NCBI GenBank assembly: GCA_019115745.1
Contig: DXDA01000056.1
Location: 1 to 64,000, forward strand
Direction of reading: 5' to 3'
DNA: 64,000 nucleotides
Source of the DNA: Candidatus Alistipes intestinigallinarum
Lineage (GTDB): Bacteria; Bacteroidota; Bacteroidia; Bacteroidales; Rikenellaceae
This document shows, piece after piece, positions 1 to 8,823 of this stretch (position 1 is the first letter of the stretch; each line of letters begins with the position of its first letter). The position numbers and the translations under genes are program-made. The notes below the pieces were generated by a model. It made no database searches and was not told the origin of the DNA. It worked only from the letters and a program-made list of their open reading frames with translations.

Positions 1-372
1 GTTTCAAACTATCTTATCTGCCTCTCGTTTATCCGACATTTTTTTTAATGCGTCTTTCTGTCGCATCGGTCGTTTTCGTTTCGGGTGCTTAAAAAGGTAG
101 GGATTAGGGAATGCAAGGTTTTTCGGGAAAAATACTACCCGCAGGGCTGGAGATTTTTCCCAAAAACAGGAGGCTTGACCTTGCTTTCCCGTCAAATCCC
201 GGAGTTACCTTTGCGCCCAGAACGGAAATGACTGCCTGATGCGGCTCACTGAAAGGCGCGAAAATGGAGGTAAACGGAAGTAGAGGCAGATTAGACAGAA
301 AACTTCAAAAGAGAAATCCGTGAAAAAAGGAAGTCCCCCCAAAAAAAGGACATAGCCGGTAGCGTGAAACCG

Positions 373-457
373 GGCAAACCACCAGTAAGGAAGTATGGTT
401 TTATCTGTCTGGCCGGACGTGTCGGGGCGGGCAGATAAAATCATTCTTCCCGGTTTG
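373..457. repeat. Long imperfect hairpin
   Basis: The left arm begins GGCAAACC and ends TTTTATCTG (400-408). The right arm begins CAGATAAAA (432-440) and ends GGTTTGCC. Between these matched blocks the arms also share GGAAG and ATG, so they pair over most of about 33 nt around a GC-rich loop. The structure sits inside the 99-aa minus ORF, which argues against that ORF being a normal gene. It could be a structured RNA, a terminator or a recombination/transfer site of the element. Confidence 0.6.
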
Positions 458-562
458 CCTGCTGTGGGTGACGGCTTGTTACATTTATGGACACAAGCGG
501 TCATACACGGCTTTCCGCTTCCGGCTCAAAGGAACAGCGAAAAAGAAAAATCATCTGAAAAG

Positions 563-737
563 CCGTAAAAGCACCTCTTTGGCATAAGCACAAAAGAAAT
601 GGGCCTTGCATCATCAGTCTAAACTGTTGCTTAGGCGTGAGGCAAAGCCCTTTTCTCCGCTTATGCAGTAGTCGGCACACGTTCGTTCAAAATCCTTTTG
701 GGCGATGGTGTGCCGACGAATAAAGCCGCTTTTACGG
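563..737. ncRNA. Nested multi-branch inverted-repeat structure (candidate structured RNA)
   Basis: Four sets of complementary arms nest without crossing. CCGTAAAAGC (563-572) pairs with GCTTTTACGG (728-737). GCATAAGC (582-589) pairs with GCTTATGC (659-666). GGGCCTTGC (601-609) pairs with GCAAAGCCC (642-650) with one mismatch. GTCGGCACAC (671-680) pairs with GTGTGCCGAC (708-717), and a small CAAAA/TTTTG stem sits in the last loop. This folds as a closed outer stem with two branches. There is no ORF. Strand and function are unknown; I do not recognise the family. Confidence 0.45.
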
Positions 738-808
738 AAAAACTTGTATGAGATAGAAAAAATCAGGGAGATTCATATCAAAATCTCCCGTTTTATTGTT
801 ACTTTTGC

Positions 809-1021
809 ATACGAAGAGTTCTTTGAAGGTTACGCAACGCGCAGAAGAATAATGCAGCAGATAACTAACTAAATCGTAACCTATTACTATCATGAGCGAT
901 TAACATACGCTCATTTCCAATAAAATACACTCTTTTCGTAACTTCGTTTCACAAATATACGGATTCTTTTTTGGAAAAACACTAACTTTACACCCCAAAT
1001 AGACCTTTGTCGACCGCAACC
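809..1021 (+). other. Leader of the dcw operon, no mraZ
   Basis: About 210 nt of AT-rich sequence precede rsmH. No MraZ coding sequence can be found on either strand, although mraZ usually heads this operon in Bacteroidota. The only ATG-led reading frame near the middle (about 891) is three codons long. Several boxes come close to TAnnTTTG (for example TAACTTTA at 983-990), but none is a clean match, so the promoter is not assigned. Confidence 0.4.
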
Positions 1022-1924
1022 ATGTCGCTCTATCATACACCCGTACTTCTGGAAGAGTCTGTGGGCCTGCTCGGTATCGTGCCGACGGGGACCTACGCCG
1101 ATCTTACGTTCGGCGGAGGCGGCCATTCGCGCCGGATCCTCGCCGACCTGGGGCCCGAAGGACGCCTCTACGCCTTCGATCAGGACCGAGACACCCGGGC
1201 AAACTGCCCCGAGGACCCGCGTTTCCACTACGTCGAGAGCAACTTCCGCTTCCTGCGCGGGGCGCTGCGTCTGCGCGGGGTCGACGGGGTCGACGGCATT
1301 CTGGCCGATCTCGGGGTCTCGTCCCACCATTTCGACGCCCTCGAACGGGGCTTTTCGTTCCGCGGCGACGCACCGCTCGACATGCGCATGAACCAGCGCG
1401 GACGCCTCACGGCGGCCGATGTCGTGAACACCTTTTCCGCGGAGGAGCTGACCCGCATCCTGGGCGACTGGGGCGAACTGGAGACGCCGTGGAAGGTGGC
1501 CAACTGTCTGGTGAAGGCCCGCGCGGCGGCACCCGTGACCACGACGGCGCAACTGGTCGAGGCGGTGAAACCCTGCACCCCGGCCAAAGAGTCCGCGAAA
1601 TTCCTCACGAAACTCTTCCAGGCGCTGCGCATCGAGGTCAACGGCGAGATGGAGGCACTGAAAATGGCTCTGGAGCAGAGCCTGAAGGTGCTGAAGCCCG
1701 GCGGACGGCTGGTGGTGATCTCCTACCATTCGCTCGAAGACCGCCTGGTGAAGAACTTTTTGCGCAGCGGGAACTTCTCGGGTGAGGCCGAGAAGGACTT
1801 TTTCGGACGCTCGCTGGCCCCCTTTGAGTTGTTGACCCGCAAGGCGGTGGTGCCCTCCGCCGAGGAGCTGGCCCGCAATCCCCGCTCGCGTTCTGCGAAG
1901 CTCCGGGCGGCCGTAAAACGCTGA
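1022..1924 (+). CDS. rsmH: 16S rRNA (cytosine(1402)-N4)-methyltransferase RsmH
   Basis: RsmH (MraW) methylates N4 of C1402 in the decoding centre of 16S rRNA using S-adenosylmethionine. The SAM-binding motif TFGGGGHSR lies near residue 29, and the family segments ADLGVSSHHFD and VVISYHSLEDR follow in order. Length is about 300 aa, normal for the family. The ORF track starts at a TTG at 1007; I prefer the ATG at 1022, which gives the usual short N-terminus ending in YHTPVLLEE. It is the first gene of the seven-gene dcw operon here and ends 4 nt before the FtsL-like gene. Confidence 0.95.
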   Translation: MSLYHTPVLLEESVGLLGIVPTGTYADLTFGGGGHSRRILADLGPEGRLYAFDQDRDTRANCPEDPRFHYVESNFRFLRGALRLRGVDGVDGILADLGVSSHHFDALERGFSFRGDAPLDMRMNQRGRLTAADVVNTFSAEELTRILGDWGELETPWKVANCLVKARAAAPVTTTAQLVEAVKPCTPAKESAKFLTKLFQALRIEVNGEMEALKMALEQSLKVLKPGGRLVVISYHSLEDRLVKNFLRSGNFSGEAEKDFFGRSLAPFELLTRKAVVPSAEELARNPRSRSAKLRAAVKR

Positions 1925-1928
1925 TGCC

Positions 1929-2444
1929 ATGTACCGCGATCACGAATTCGATCCCATAACCCCCGAAGAGGAGGCTCGCCGCCGTGAGGAGGCGGAGTTT
2001 GCCCGGCGTGTGCGCCGCGAGGTGCGCCGCATGGAGAGCGGGGAGGCCGACGAGGAGATCCGTGCCGACGAGGAGCGCGAAGCCGCGGAGCGTGCCGAAG
2101 CCCAGGCCCGCGAGGCGCGCGAACGCCGCCGCCGGGCGAGTACCTTCTGGCAGCTTTTTTCGGGTTCGATCCTCGTCCGCAAGGGCGTGTCGCAGTACTA
2201 TCCCTATCTGTTGACCATTGCCGGGATGTTCTTCCTGAGCATCATGGTGATGTTCTGGTCCCTGCATCTCGACATGCGTTACACGCGCCTTTCGCGCGAC
2301 GTGCAGAAACTCCGCGAACGCTCGATCCGCCTGCAGGAGCAGCGCTTCCAGCGGACGACCCACTCGGCCATCATCGAGGAGCTCCACGCGCGCGGCATCG
2401 ACCTCTACGATCCGCTCGCTCCGGGCGAAATCATCGAAAACTGA
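1929..2444 (+). CDS. ftsL: FtsL-like cell-division protein
   Basis: A 171-aa bitopic protein. Residues 1 to about 85 are extremely rich in Glu and Arg and should form a charged cytoplasmic helix. A single membrane segment (about 93-113, containing LLTIAGMFFLSIMVMF) is followed by a short periplasmic coiled coil. Position between rsmH and the division transpeptidase, together with the topology, identifies it as the FtsL-type subunit of the divisome. Sequence conservation in this family is low, so the call rests on context. The long charged N-terminus is much larger than in E. coli FtsL. Confidence 0.75.
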   Translation: MYRDHEFDPITPEEEARRREEAEFARRVRREVRRMESGEADEEIRADEEREAAERAEAQAREARERRRRASTFWQLFSGSILVRKGVSQYYPYLLTIAGMFFLSIMVMFWSLHLDMRYTRLSRDVQKLRERSIRLQEQRFQRTTHSAIIEELHARGIDLYDPLAPGEIIEN

Positions 2445-2449
2445 CCGCG

Positions 2450-4708
2450 ATGAAGCAGGAACGATCGAAAGTCAAGAGCGATATTCTGTTGCGGGTGAGG
2501 TTGTTGTACGTGTTGTTCATCCTCGCCGGGGGGATCGTGCTTGCCCGGCTCGTCTGGGTGCAGCTTTTCAGCTCGGAGGTGGCTTACAACGCCGACCGGC
2601 TGGCCAGCCGCATCTTTACTCAAGAGGTGATCCCGGCGCAGCGCGGCAGCATCCTCTCGCGGGACGGCGAACCGCTCGCCACGTCGATTTTCCGCTACCA
2701 GGCCGCCTTCGACTTCGCATCCCCGGGCCTCGACTCGCTCGATACCTTCCGCGAACAGGCCGATTCGCTGGCCAAGCTCCTGGCGGCCTTCTTCAAGGAC
2801 AAGCCCGCCTCGGCCTATGCCCGGATGTTCCGCGAAGAGCACGCCCGGCGCTATCGGCTGGTGCGCCCCCGGGATACGACCTATCTGCGCTCGAAGGGGG
2901 CTATCGCCCGCTTTTTCGACCGCCTGCGCGGCGAGGAGTATATTACGCACCGCATCTACGACACGCTGCGCGACCATACGCCCGTGAACATCTTCCCCCG
3001 CGAGGTGGACTATGCCGAGTGGGAGGTGCTGCGGCGCTACCCGCTGCTGAACTGGAACATGGGTATGGTCTATAATCTGGTCGAGCGTGACGAGCGCATC
3101 TACCCGCAGGGCGAGCTGGCCCGACGGACGATCGGTCTGACGGGCGACCGCGGCAACTACGGCATCGAGGAGGCCTACCGCGGGGAGCTGGCCGGAAAGC
3201 CCGGCAAGGCGCTGCGGCAGCGGATCGCCCGGGGGTTCTACGGCCGGGTGGCGGGCGGTGACCACGAGGATCCGGTCGACGGCTACGATGTGGTGACGAC
3301 GCTCGACGTCGATCTGCAGGATGTTGCCGACAAGGCGCTGCGGCAACAGTTGGAGCGCCAGAACGCCCTGTGGGGCACGACGATTGTCATGGAGGTCCGC
3401 ACGGGCGAGATCCTGGCATTGGCCAACCTCGGGCGCGATCCCGGCGGCGGCTACTCCGAACGCGAAAACTACGCCCTGAGCCGTTCGATGGAGCCGGGTT
3501 CGACCTTCAAGCTGGCGACGATGCTCACGCTGCTGGACGATGCCCGGATGTCGCCCGAAACGGTCTACGACACCCACAACGGCGATCCGGTGACGGTGGG
3601 CCCGGCGCGGAACATCCGCGACTCGCACCGCGGCGACCACGAGATCGACTTCCGGCGTGCCGTGGCCTCGTCGTCGAACGTCTACTTCGCCAAGGCGATG
3701 TGGGACCGTTACGGCATTACGGGCAAGAAGTTCGATTACAGCAAGTATCTCCACGAGACGCTGCACCTGGGCGAAACGGTTGGGCTGGAGCGCCTCGGCG
3801 AGCGCAAACCCTCGATCACGACCGACTGGAAGGTCCCCGATCCGGGAGTGATGCTGGTGAAGATGGCCTACGGCTACCGCGTGCGGCTGGCCCCGATCCA
3901 GATGATCACCTTCTACAACGCCATCGCCAACGACGGGAAGATGGTCTCCCCGGTGCTGATCCGCGAACTGCGGCGCGGCGACCGGGTCGAGGAGCGTTTC
4001 GAGAGTCGGACGATCGCCTCGTCGATCGCCTCGCGGTCGGCTTTGCACGAGGTGCAGCGATGCCTGCAGGCCGTCTGTACGGAGGGTACGGCGAGCGCCT
4101 TCTTCCGCGACACGACGCGCGTCCGGGTGGCGGCCAAGACCGGTACGGCACAGATCACCTCCCCGACCGAGGGCGGACGTCCCTACCTGGGTTCGATGAT
4201 CGCCTACTTCCCGGCCGATGCCCCACGCTATACGGTGCTGACGACGATCGAGACACGGGCCCAACCCGGCAAGGCCTACTACGGAGGTCCGTTGGCCGGA
4301 CCGGTGGTGAAGCGCATGGTCGACTACATCTACAACCGCGGGCACGACTGGTACGGGAGGGTCGAGTCCGACGGCCCGCGCCGCTATCCGGAGCGGATCA
4401 AGGGGGGCGACATCGCCCAGATCCGCCGTGTGGCGGGGAAGTTCTCGCCCCGCACGGAGTATGAGGAGCGCTCGGGGTGGGGAAAGGTCCGGGTGGACAG
4501 CCTCTCCCGGGTGGTTGTTACGACTCTCCCCGACACGCCGGGCGTGATGCCCGACGTGCGCGGCATGGGGTTGAAGGATGCGCTGTTCCTGCTCGAAAGC
4601 CGCGGGCTGAAGGTCCGCTTCTCGGGGCAGGGAAGCGTCACGCAGCAAACGATTCCCGCCGGGGCCCGCATTACGCCGGGTGCGGCGGTAACCATAACGT
4701 TGAAATGA
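2450..4708 (+). CDS. Penicillin-binding protein, FtsI-type transpeptidase with C-terminal PASTA domain
   Basis: Septal peptidoglycan DD-transpeptidase. One N-terminal membrane anchor (about 14-37) precedes the PBP dimerisation domain (QRGSILSRDGEPLAT) and the transpeptidase domain. All three active-site motifs are present: STFK (Ser near 351), SSN (near 408) and KTG (near 563). The last 70 residues (from PGVMPDVRGM) form a PASTA domain. At 752 aa it is typical of Bacteroidota FtsI/PBP3. It lies 5 nt after ftsL and 1 nt before murE, so it is co-transcribed with them. The second PASTA protein of the window (52584-53567) is not catalytic. Confidence 0.92.
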   Translation: MKQERSKVKSDILLRVRLLYVLFILAGGIVLARLVWVQLFSSEVAYNADRLASRIFTQEVIPAQRGSILSRDGEPLATSIFRYQAAFDFASPGLDSLDTFREQADSLAKLLAAFFKDKPASAYARMFREEHARRYRLVRPRDTTYLRSKGAIARFFDRLRGEEYITHRIYDTLRDHTPVNIFPREVDYAEWEVLRRYPLLNWNMGMVYNLVERDERIYPQGELARRTIGLTGDRGNYGIEEAYRGELAGKPGKALRQRIARGFYGRVAGGDHEDPVDGYDVVTTLDVDLQDVADKALRQQLERQNALWGTTIVMEVRTGEILALANLGRDPGGGYSERENYALSRSMEPGSTFKLATMLTLLDDARMSPETVYDTHNGDPVTVGPARNIRDSHRGDHEIDFRRAVASSSNVYFAKAMWDRYGITGKKFDYSKYLHETLHLGETVGLERLGERKPSITTDWKVPDPGVMLVKMAYGYRVRLAPIQMITFYNAIANDGKMVSPVLIRELRRGDRVEERFESRTIASSIASRSALHEVQRCLQAVCTEGTASAFFRDTTRVRVAAKTGTAQITSPTEGGRPYLGSMIAYFPADAPRYTVLTTIETRAQPGKAYYGGPLAGPVVKRMVDYIYNRGHDWYGRVESDGPRRYPERIKGGDIAQIRRVAGKFSPRTEYEERSGWGKVRVDSLSRVVVTTLPDTPGVMPDVRGMGLKDALFLLESRGLKVRFSGQGSVTQQTIPAGARITPGAAVTITLK

Positions 4709-4709
4709 G

Positions 4710-6179
4710 ATGAAAAAAATTGCGGAAATAGTGCGCCATACGTCCGTTGTGGCGATGCATGGCGATCCGGAGCGCGTGGTCGGGGGACTGACCTACGATT
4801 CGCGGAACGTCCGGCCCGGCGACTGCTTCTTTGCCATTCGCGGAACGCAGAGCGACGGACACGACTACATTCCGATGGCCGTCGAGAAGGGTGCTGCGGC
4901 CGTGGTCTGCGAGCAGTTACCCGCCGAACCCGCCGAAGAGGTGGTTTACGTCGTGGTCCCGGATTCGGCCGGGGCGATGGCCGACCTGGCGGCGGCCTTC
5001 TACGGCTTCCCGAGCCGGGAGCTGAAACTCGTGGGCATTACGGGCACGAACGGCAAGACGACGACCGTGACGCTGTTGTACGACCTGGTGCGGGCCCTGG
5101 GCTATCGGGCCGGACTGATCTCGACGGTGGTCTACAAGGTCGACGGCCGCGAGATCGAGGCCACGCACACCACGCCCGACCCGATCCGCCTGAATGCCAT
5201 GATGCGCGAAATGGCCGATGCGGGGTGCGAATTCTGCTTCATGGAGTGTTCGTCGCACGCCATCGTGCAGGAGCGGATCCGCGGGCTCGACTTCGCCGGG
5301 GGGATCTTCTCGAACATCACCCACGACCACCTCGACTACCACAAGACCTTCGCCGAGTACATCCGGGCCAAGAAGCGCTTCTTCGACGGACTGCCCAAGG
5401 GGGCCTTTGCGCTGACGAATGCCGACGACCGCAACGGGATGGTGATGGTGCAGAACACCGCGGCGGCGGTGAGCACCTATTCGCTGCGGGGGATGGCCGA
5501 TTTCCGCTGCAAGATCATCGAAATGCACGTCGACGGGATGTTGCTGCGCATCGACGGGCAGGAGCTCTGGACGGGGCTCCTGGGACGCTTCAACGCCTAC
5601 AACCTCGTGGCCGTCTACGGGGCTGCGGTGCTGCTGGGGCTCGACCGGGGAGAGGTGTTGCGCGTTCTCTCGACGCTGCACCCCGTGAGCGGGCGTTTCG
5701 AGATCGTCCGCGCCGCGAACGGCACCGTGGCCGTCGTCGACTACGCCCATACGCCCGATGCGCTGGAGAACGTGCTGCGTACGATCGAGGAGATCCGCAC
5801 GCCTGCGCAGCAGCTGATCGTGGTGTGCGGCTGCGGCGGCGACCGCGACCGCACGAAGCGCCCCGAAATGGCGGCAATCGCCGTGAAGTACGCCTCGACG
5901 GCGATCTTCACGTCGGACAACCCGCGGCATGAATCTCCCGAGGCGATCCTCGACGAAATGGTCGCCGGACTCCAGCCCGGCACGCGTTACGTGCGCATCA
6001 CGGACCGGGCGGAGGCGATCCGTACGGCGGTGCTGCTCTCGCGCCCCGGGGACATCCTGCTCGTGGCCGGAAAGGGGCATGAGACCTATCAGATCCTGGG
6101 CGACGTGAAACACCACTTTGACGACCGCGAAGAGGTCCGCAAGGCCTTCGAACTGCTTCCGAAAGAGAATGGCCATTGA
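4710..6179 (+). CDS. murE: UDP-MurNAc-tripeptide synthetase MurE
   Basis: Cytoplasmic ligase that adds the third stem-peptide residue to UDP-MurNAc-L-Ala-D-Glu. The ATP-binding loop GTNGKTTT lies near residue 113 and the Mur-ligase C-terminal segment VVVDYAHTPDALEN follows. The DNPR motif (near residue 402) is the signature for meso-diaminopimelate rather than lysine. Length is 489 aa, as usual. A 32-nt gap separates it from mraY. Confidence 0.96.
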   Translation: MKKIAEIVRHTSVVAMHGDPERVVGGLTYDSRNVRPGDCFFAIRGTQSDGHDYIPMAVEKGAAAVVCEQLPAEPAEEVVYVVVPDSAGAMADLAAAFYGFPSRELKLVGITGTNGKTTTVTLLYDLVRALGYRAGLISTVVYKVDGREIEATHTTPDPIRLNAMMREMADAGCEFCFMECSSHAIVQERIRGLDFAGGIFSNITHDHLDYHKTFAEYIRAKKRFFDGLPKGAFALTNADDRNGMVMVQNTAAAVSTYSLRGMADFRCKIIEMHVDGMLLRIDGQELWTGLLGRFNAYNLVAVYGAAVLLGLDRGEVLRVLSTLHPVSGRFEIVRAANGTVAVVDYAHTPDALENVLRTIEEIRTPAQQLIVVCGCGGDRDRTKRPEMAAIAVKYASTAIFTSDNPRHESPEAILDEMVAGLQPGTRYVRITDRAEAIRTAVLLSRPGDILLVAGKGHETYQILGDVKHHFDDREEVRKAFELLPKENGH

Positions 6180-6211
6180 TTTTTTTTGTGTTGTTAACTT
6201 TTTGATCGAAA

Positions 6212-7456
6212 ATGCTTTATCATCTTTTCAAGTATCTGGACGAAGCCTATGACCTGCCCGGTTCGGGTATGTTCCAGTACATTTCGTTCCGCGCGGCGGC
6301 GGCGATCATCCTCTCGCTGCTGATCGTCATCATCTTCGGACGAAAAATCATCGACTTCTTGCGCCGCAAGCAGATCGGCGAGGAGATCCGCGACCTCGGA
6401 CTCCAGGGCCAGCTCCAGAAGAAGGGTACTCCGACGATGGGCGGGGTGATCATCCTCGTGGCCATTCTGGTGCCGATGCTGCTCGTCGGCAAGCTCGATA
6501 ACGTGTACGTGCAGTTGATGCTGGTCTCGACCGTCTGGCTGGGATTCATCGGCGGACTGGACGACTACATCAAGGTCTTCCGCCACCGCAAGGAGGGGCT
6601 CAAGGGGCGCTTCAAGGTCGTGGGACAGGTCGGACTGGGCATCATCGTCGGGACAACCATGTGGCTCTCGCCCGACATCGTGGTCCGCGAGAAGGCTACG
6701 CAGCCCGTGCAGACGGTCTACATGGACGAGGACGGTACGGTTATCGAGAGCGTGCAGCGCAACGTCGTGCTGAGCTCCGAAAGCCGCAAAACCACCCAGA
6801 CGACCATCCCCTTCGTCAAGAACAACGAGTTCGACTACGGCTGGCTGACGGGTGGCAACGAGACGGCCACGTGGCTGCTCTACGTGCTGGTTGCGATCTT
6901 TGTCGTCACGGCCGTGTCGAACGGCGCCAACCTCACGGACGGCCTCGACGGCCTGGCCACGGGGGTGTCGGTTCCGATCGTGGCGGTGCTGGGCGTGCTG
7001 GCCTACCTCTCGGGACACATCGTCTACGCCGACTACCTCAACATCATGTACATCCCCGACAGCGGAGAACTGGTCGTATTCGCCGCCGCGCTGGTCGGTG
7101 CTCTGGTCGGCTTCCTCTGGTACAACTCCTTCCCGGCGCAGATCTTCATGGGCGATACGGGTTCGCTTGCGATCGGCGGCGTAATTGCCGTCTTCGCCCT
7201 CTGCATCCGCAAGGAGCTGCTGCTGCCGATCCTCTGCGGCGTCTTCCTGGTCGAGAGTTTCTCGGTGATGCTGCAGGTCGGCTGGTTCAAGTACACCAAG
7301 CGCAAGTACGGCGAGGGGCGCCGCATCCTGCTCATGTCGCCGATCCATCACCACTATCAGAAACGGGGCATTTTCGAGACGAAGATCGTCATCCGTTTCT
7401 GGATCATTTCGCTGCTCCTGGCAGCCATCACGCTGGTCACGTTGAAGATTCGATAA
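6212..7456 (+). CDS. mraY: Phospho-MurNAc-pentapeptide translocase MraY
   Basis: Integral membrane enzyme that transfers phospho-MurNAc-pentapeptide to undecaprenyl phosphate, making lipid I. It has about ten membrane helices. The catalytic signatures are all visible: [44 protein letters not shown] and the SPIHHHYQK loop. At 414 aa it is longer than the E. coli enzyme. The extra residues lie in one extra-membrane loop (about 150-205, from [10 protein letters not shown]), an insertion I associate with Bacteroidota MraY. It stops 1 nt before murD. Confidence 0.96.
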   Translation: MLYHLFKYLDEAYDLPGSGMFQYISFRAAAAIILSLLIVIIFGRKIIDFLRRKQIGEEIRDLGLQGQLQKKGTPTMGGVIILVAILVPMLLVGKLDNVYVQLMLVSTVWLGFIGGLDDYIKVFRHRKEGLKGRFKVVGQVGLGIIVGTTMWLSPDIVVREKATQPVQTVYMDEDGTVIESVQRNVVLSSESRKTTQTTIPFVKNNEFDYGWLTGGNETATWLLYVLVAIFVVTAVSNGANLTDGLDGLATGVSVPIVAVLGVLAYLSGHIVYADYLNIMYIPDSGELVVFAAALVGALVGFLWYNSFPAQIFMGDTGSLAIGGVIAVFALCIRKELLLPILCGVFLVESFSVMLQVGWFKYTKRKYGEGRRILLMSPIHHHYQKRGIFETKIVIRFWIISLLLAAITLVTLKIR

Positions 7457-7457
7457 T

Positions 7458-8807
7458 ATGAAAAACATCGTCGTACTCGGCGGCGGCATCAGCGGCTACG
7501 GCTCCGCGATCCTCGCCAAAAAGAAGGGCTTCGGGGTCTTTCTCTCCGATGCCGGCAAGATTGCCGAACGGTTCAAGTCCAAACTCGACGAGTGGCAGGT
7601 CCCCTACGAGGAGGGCGGCCACACCGAGGAGCGCATCCTCGCCGCTACGGAGGTTGTCAAGTCGCCGGGAATTCCCGACACGGCGCCCATCGTGCGGAAG
7701 GTCCGCGAGGCGGGGATCCCGGTGATCTCGGAGATCGAGTTCGCGGGCCGCTACATGGGCCGTGCGAAGTGCATCTGCATCACGGGCTCGAACGGCAAGA
7801 CCACCACGACGTCGATCATCTACAAGATCCTGCGCGACGCAGGGTACAACGTGGCTCTCGGGGGCAACATCGGCGAGAGCTTCGCCTACTCCGTGGCTAC
7901 GGGTGACTACGACTGGTATGTGCTGGAGCTGAGCTCGTTCCAGTTGGACGGCATGTACAAGTTCCGCGCCCATATCGGCGTCCTGACGAACATCACGCCC
8001 GACCATCTGGACCGTTACGACCACTGCTTCCAGAACTACGTCGATGCCAAGATGCGCATTACGCAGAACATGACTTCGCGCGACTGGTTCGTCTATTCGG
8101 GTGACGACGGGGTGATCCGCGAGCAGTTGCCGAAATACGACCTGCGGATGCGTCAGCTTCCGTTCATGGCCCACAGTGCCGTGGCAAGCGGAGCCGGGGA
8201 TGCGTTCCTCTGCGACGGGAAGTTCATCGCCACGGCCGGGAAGGCCTCCGTGGAGATCGACACCGCGAAGTTGCAGATCAAGGGGCTGCACAACGCCTAC
8301 AATGCAATGGCCGCGGCACTGGCGGCGCTGGCGGCCGGGGTTGCTCCGGCCCGGGTCCGCCGCTCGCTCTACGACTTCGCACCCGTGGAGCACCGCCTCG
8401 AACCCGTGCTGGAGAAGGAGGGCGTGCTGTGGATCAACGACTCGAAGGCGACGAACGTCGATTCGGTCTACTATGCGCTGGAGAGCATGACGCGACCCGT
8501 GGTGTGGATTGCCGGCGGTACGGACAAGGGCAACGACTACGAACCGTTGAAGGCCTTCGCCCGGGAGAAGGTGCATACGCTGGTCTGCATGGGGCTGGAC
8601 AACGAGAAACTCGTGCGCGAGTTTACGGGCGTGGTCCCGGAGGTGGTCTCGATCGCATCGCTCGACGCCGCGATGGAGGCCTGCAAGGCTGCGGCACGCC
8701 CGGGTGATGTCGTGCTGCTGTCGCCGGCCTGCGCCAGCTTCGACCTCTTCAAGAATTACGAAAACCGGGGCGAACTCTTCAAGGAGTGGGTCCGGGAACA
8801 CGCATAG
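7458..8807 (+). CDS. murD: UDP-MurNAc-L-Ala:D-Glu ligase MurD
   Basis: Adds D-glutamate to UDP-MurNAc-L-alanine in the cytoplasm. An N-terminal Rossmann-like UDP-binding region (VVLGGGISGYG) is followed by the ATP loop TGSNGKTTTT (near residue 112), a central Mur domain with TNITPDHLDRYD, and the C-terminal domain with WINDSKATNVDS and GGTDKGNDY. Length 449 aa is normal. The next gene, ftsW, starts 16 nt downstream. Confidence 0.96.
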   Translation: MKNIVVLGGGISGYGSAILAKKKGFGVFLSDAGKIAERFKSKLDEWQVPYEEGGHTEERILAATEVVKSPGIPDTAPIVRKVREAGIPVISEIEFAGRYMGRAKCICITGSNGKTTTTSIIYKILRDAGYNVALGGNIGESFAYSVATGDYDWYVLELSSFQLDGMYKFRAHIGVLTNITPDHLDRYDHCFQNYVDAKMRITQNMTSRDWFVYSGDDGVIREQLPKYDLRMRQLPFMAHSAVASGAGDAFLCDGKFIATAGKASVEIDTAKLQIKGLHNAYNAMAAALAALAAGVAPARVRRSLYDFAPVEHRLEPVLEKEGVLWINDSKATNVDSVYYALESMTRPVVWIAGGTDKGNDYEPLKAFAREKVHTLVCMGLDNEKLVREFTGVVPEVVSIASLDAAMEACKAAARPGDVVLLSPACASFDLFKNYENRGELFKEWVREHA

Positions 8808-8823
8808 AAAACAGGAACCGGTT

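Larger units (their letters stand above)
1..808. mobile_element. Probable end of an integrated conjugative element (gene-poor, structured)
   Basis: This stretch is clearly AT-richer than the roughly 60% GC genes that follow and holds no recognisable gene. It contains two short minus-strand ORFs (63 aa at 4-195 and 99 aa at 205-504). Their wording resembles hypothetical ORFs I associate with the ends of Bacteroides CTnDOT-like elements, but that is memory, not a search. It also contains two large inverted-repeat structures (373-457 and 563-737). Two near-identical 11-mers, GTTACCTTTGC (204-214) and GTTACTTTTGC (798-808), resemble the TTTGC-containing core used by CTnDOT-type tyrosine integrases, and also the TAnnTTTG promoter box. 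Beyond 808 the sequence grades into the chromosomal leader of rsmH. No integrase is inside the window; it would lie to the left. Confidence 0.4.

Noticed and set aside
4-504. Two minus-strand ORFs of 63 and 99 aa as real genes
   Set aside because: No family can be shown from the sequence, and the second covers a long hairpin. They are mentioned only under the mobile-element entry.
911-1930. 339-aa minus ORF opposite rsmH
   Set aside because: Shadow of the rsmH reading frame; His/Arg/Gln-rich composition typical of antisense GC-rich ORFs.
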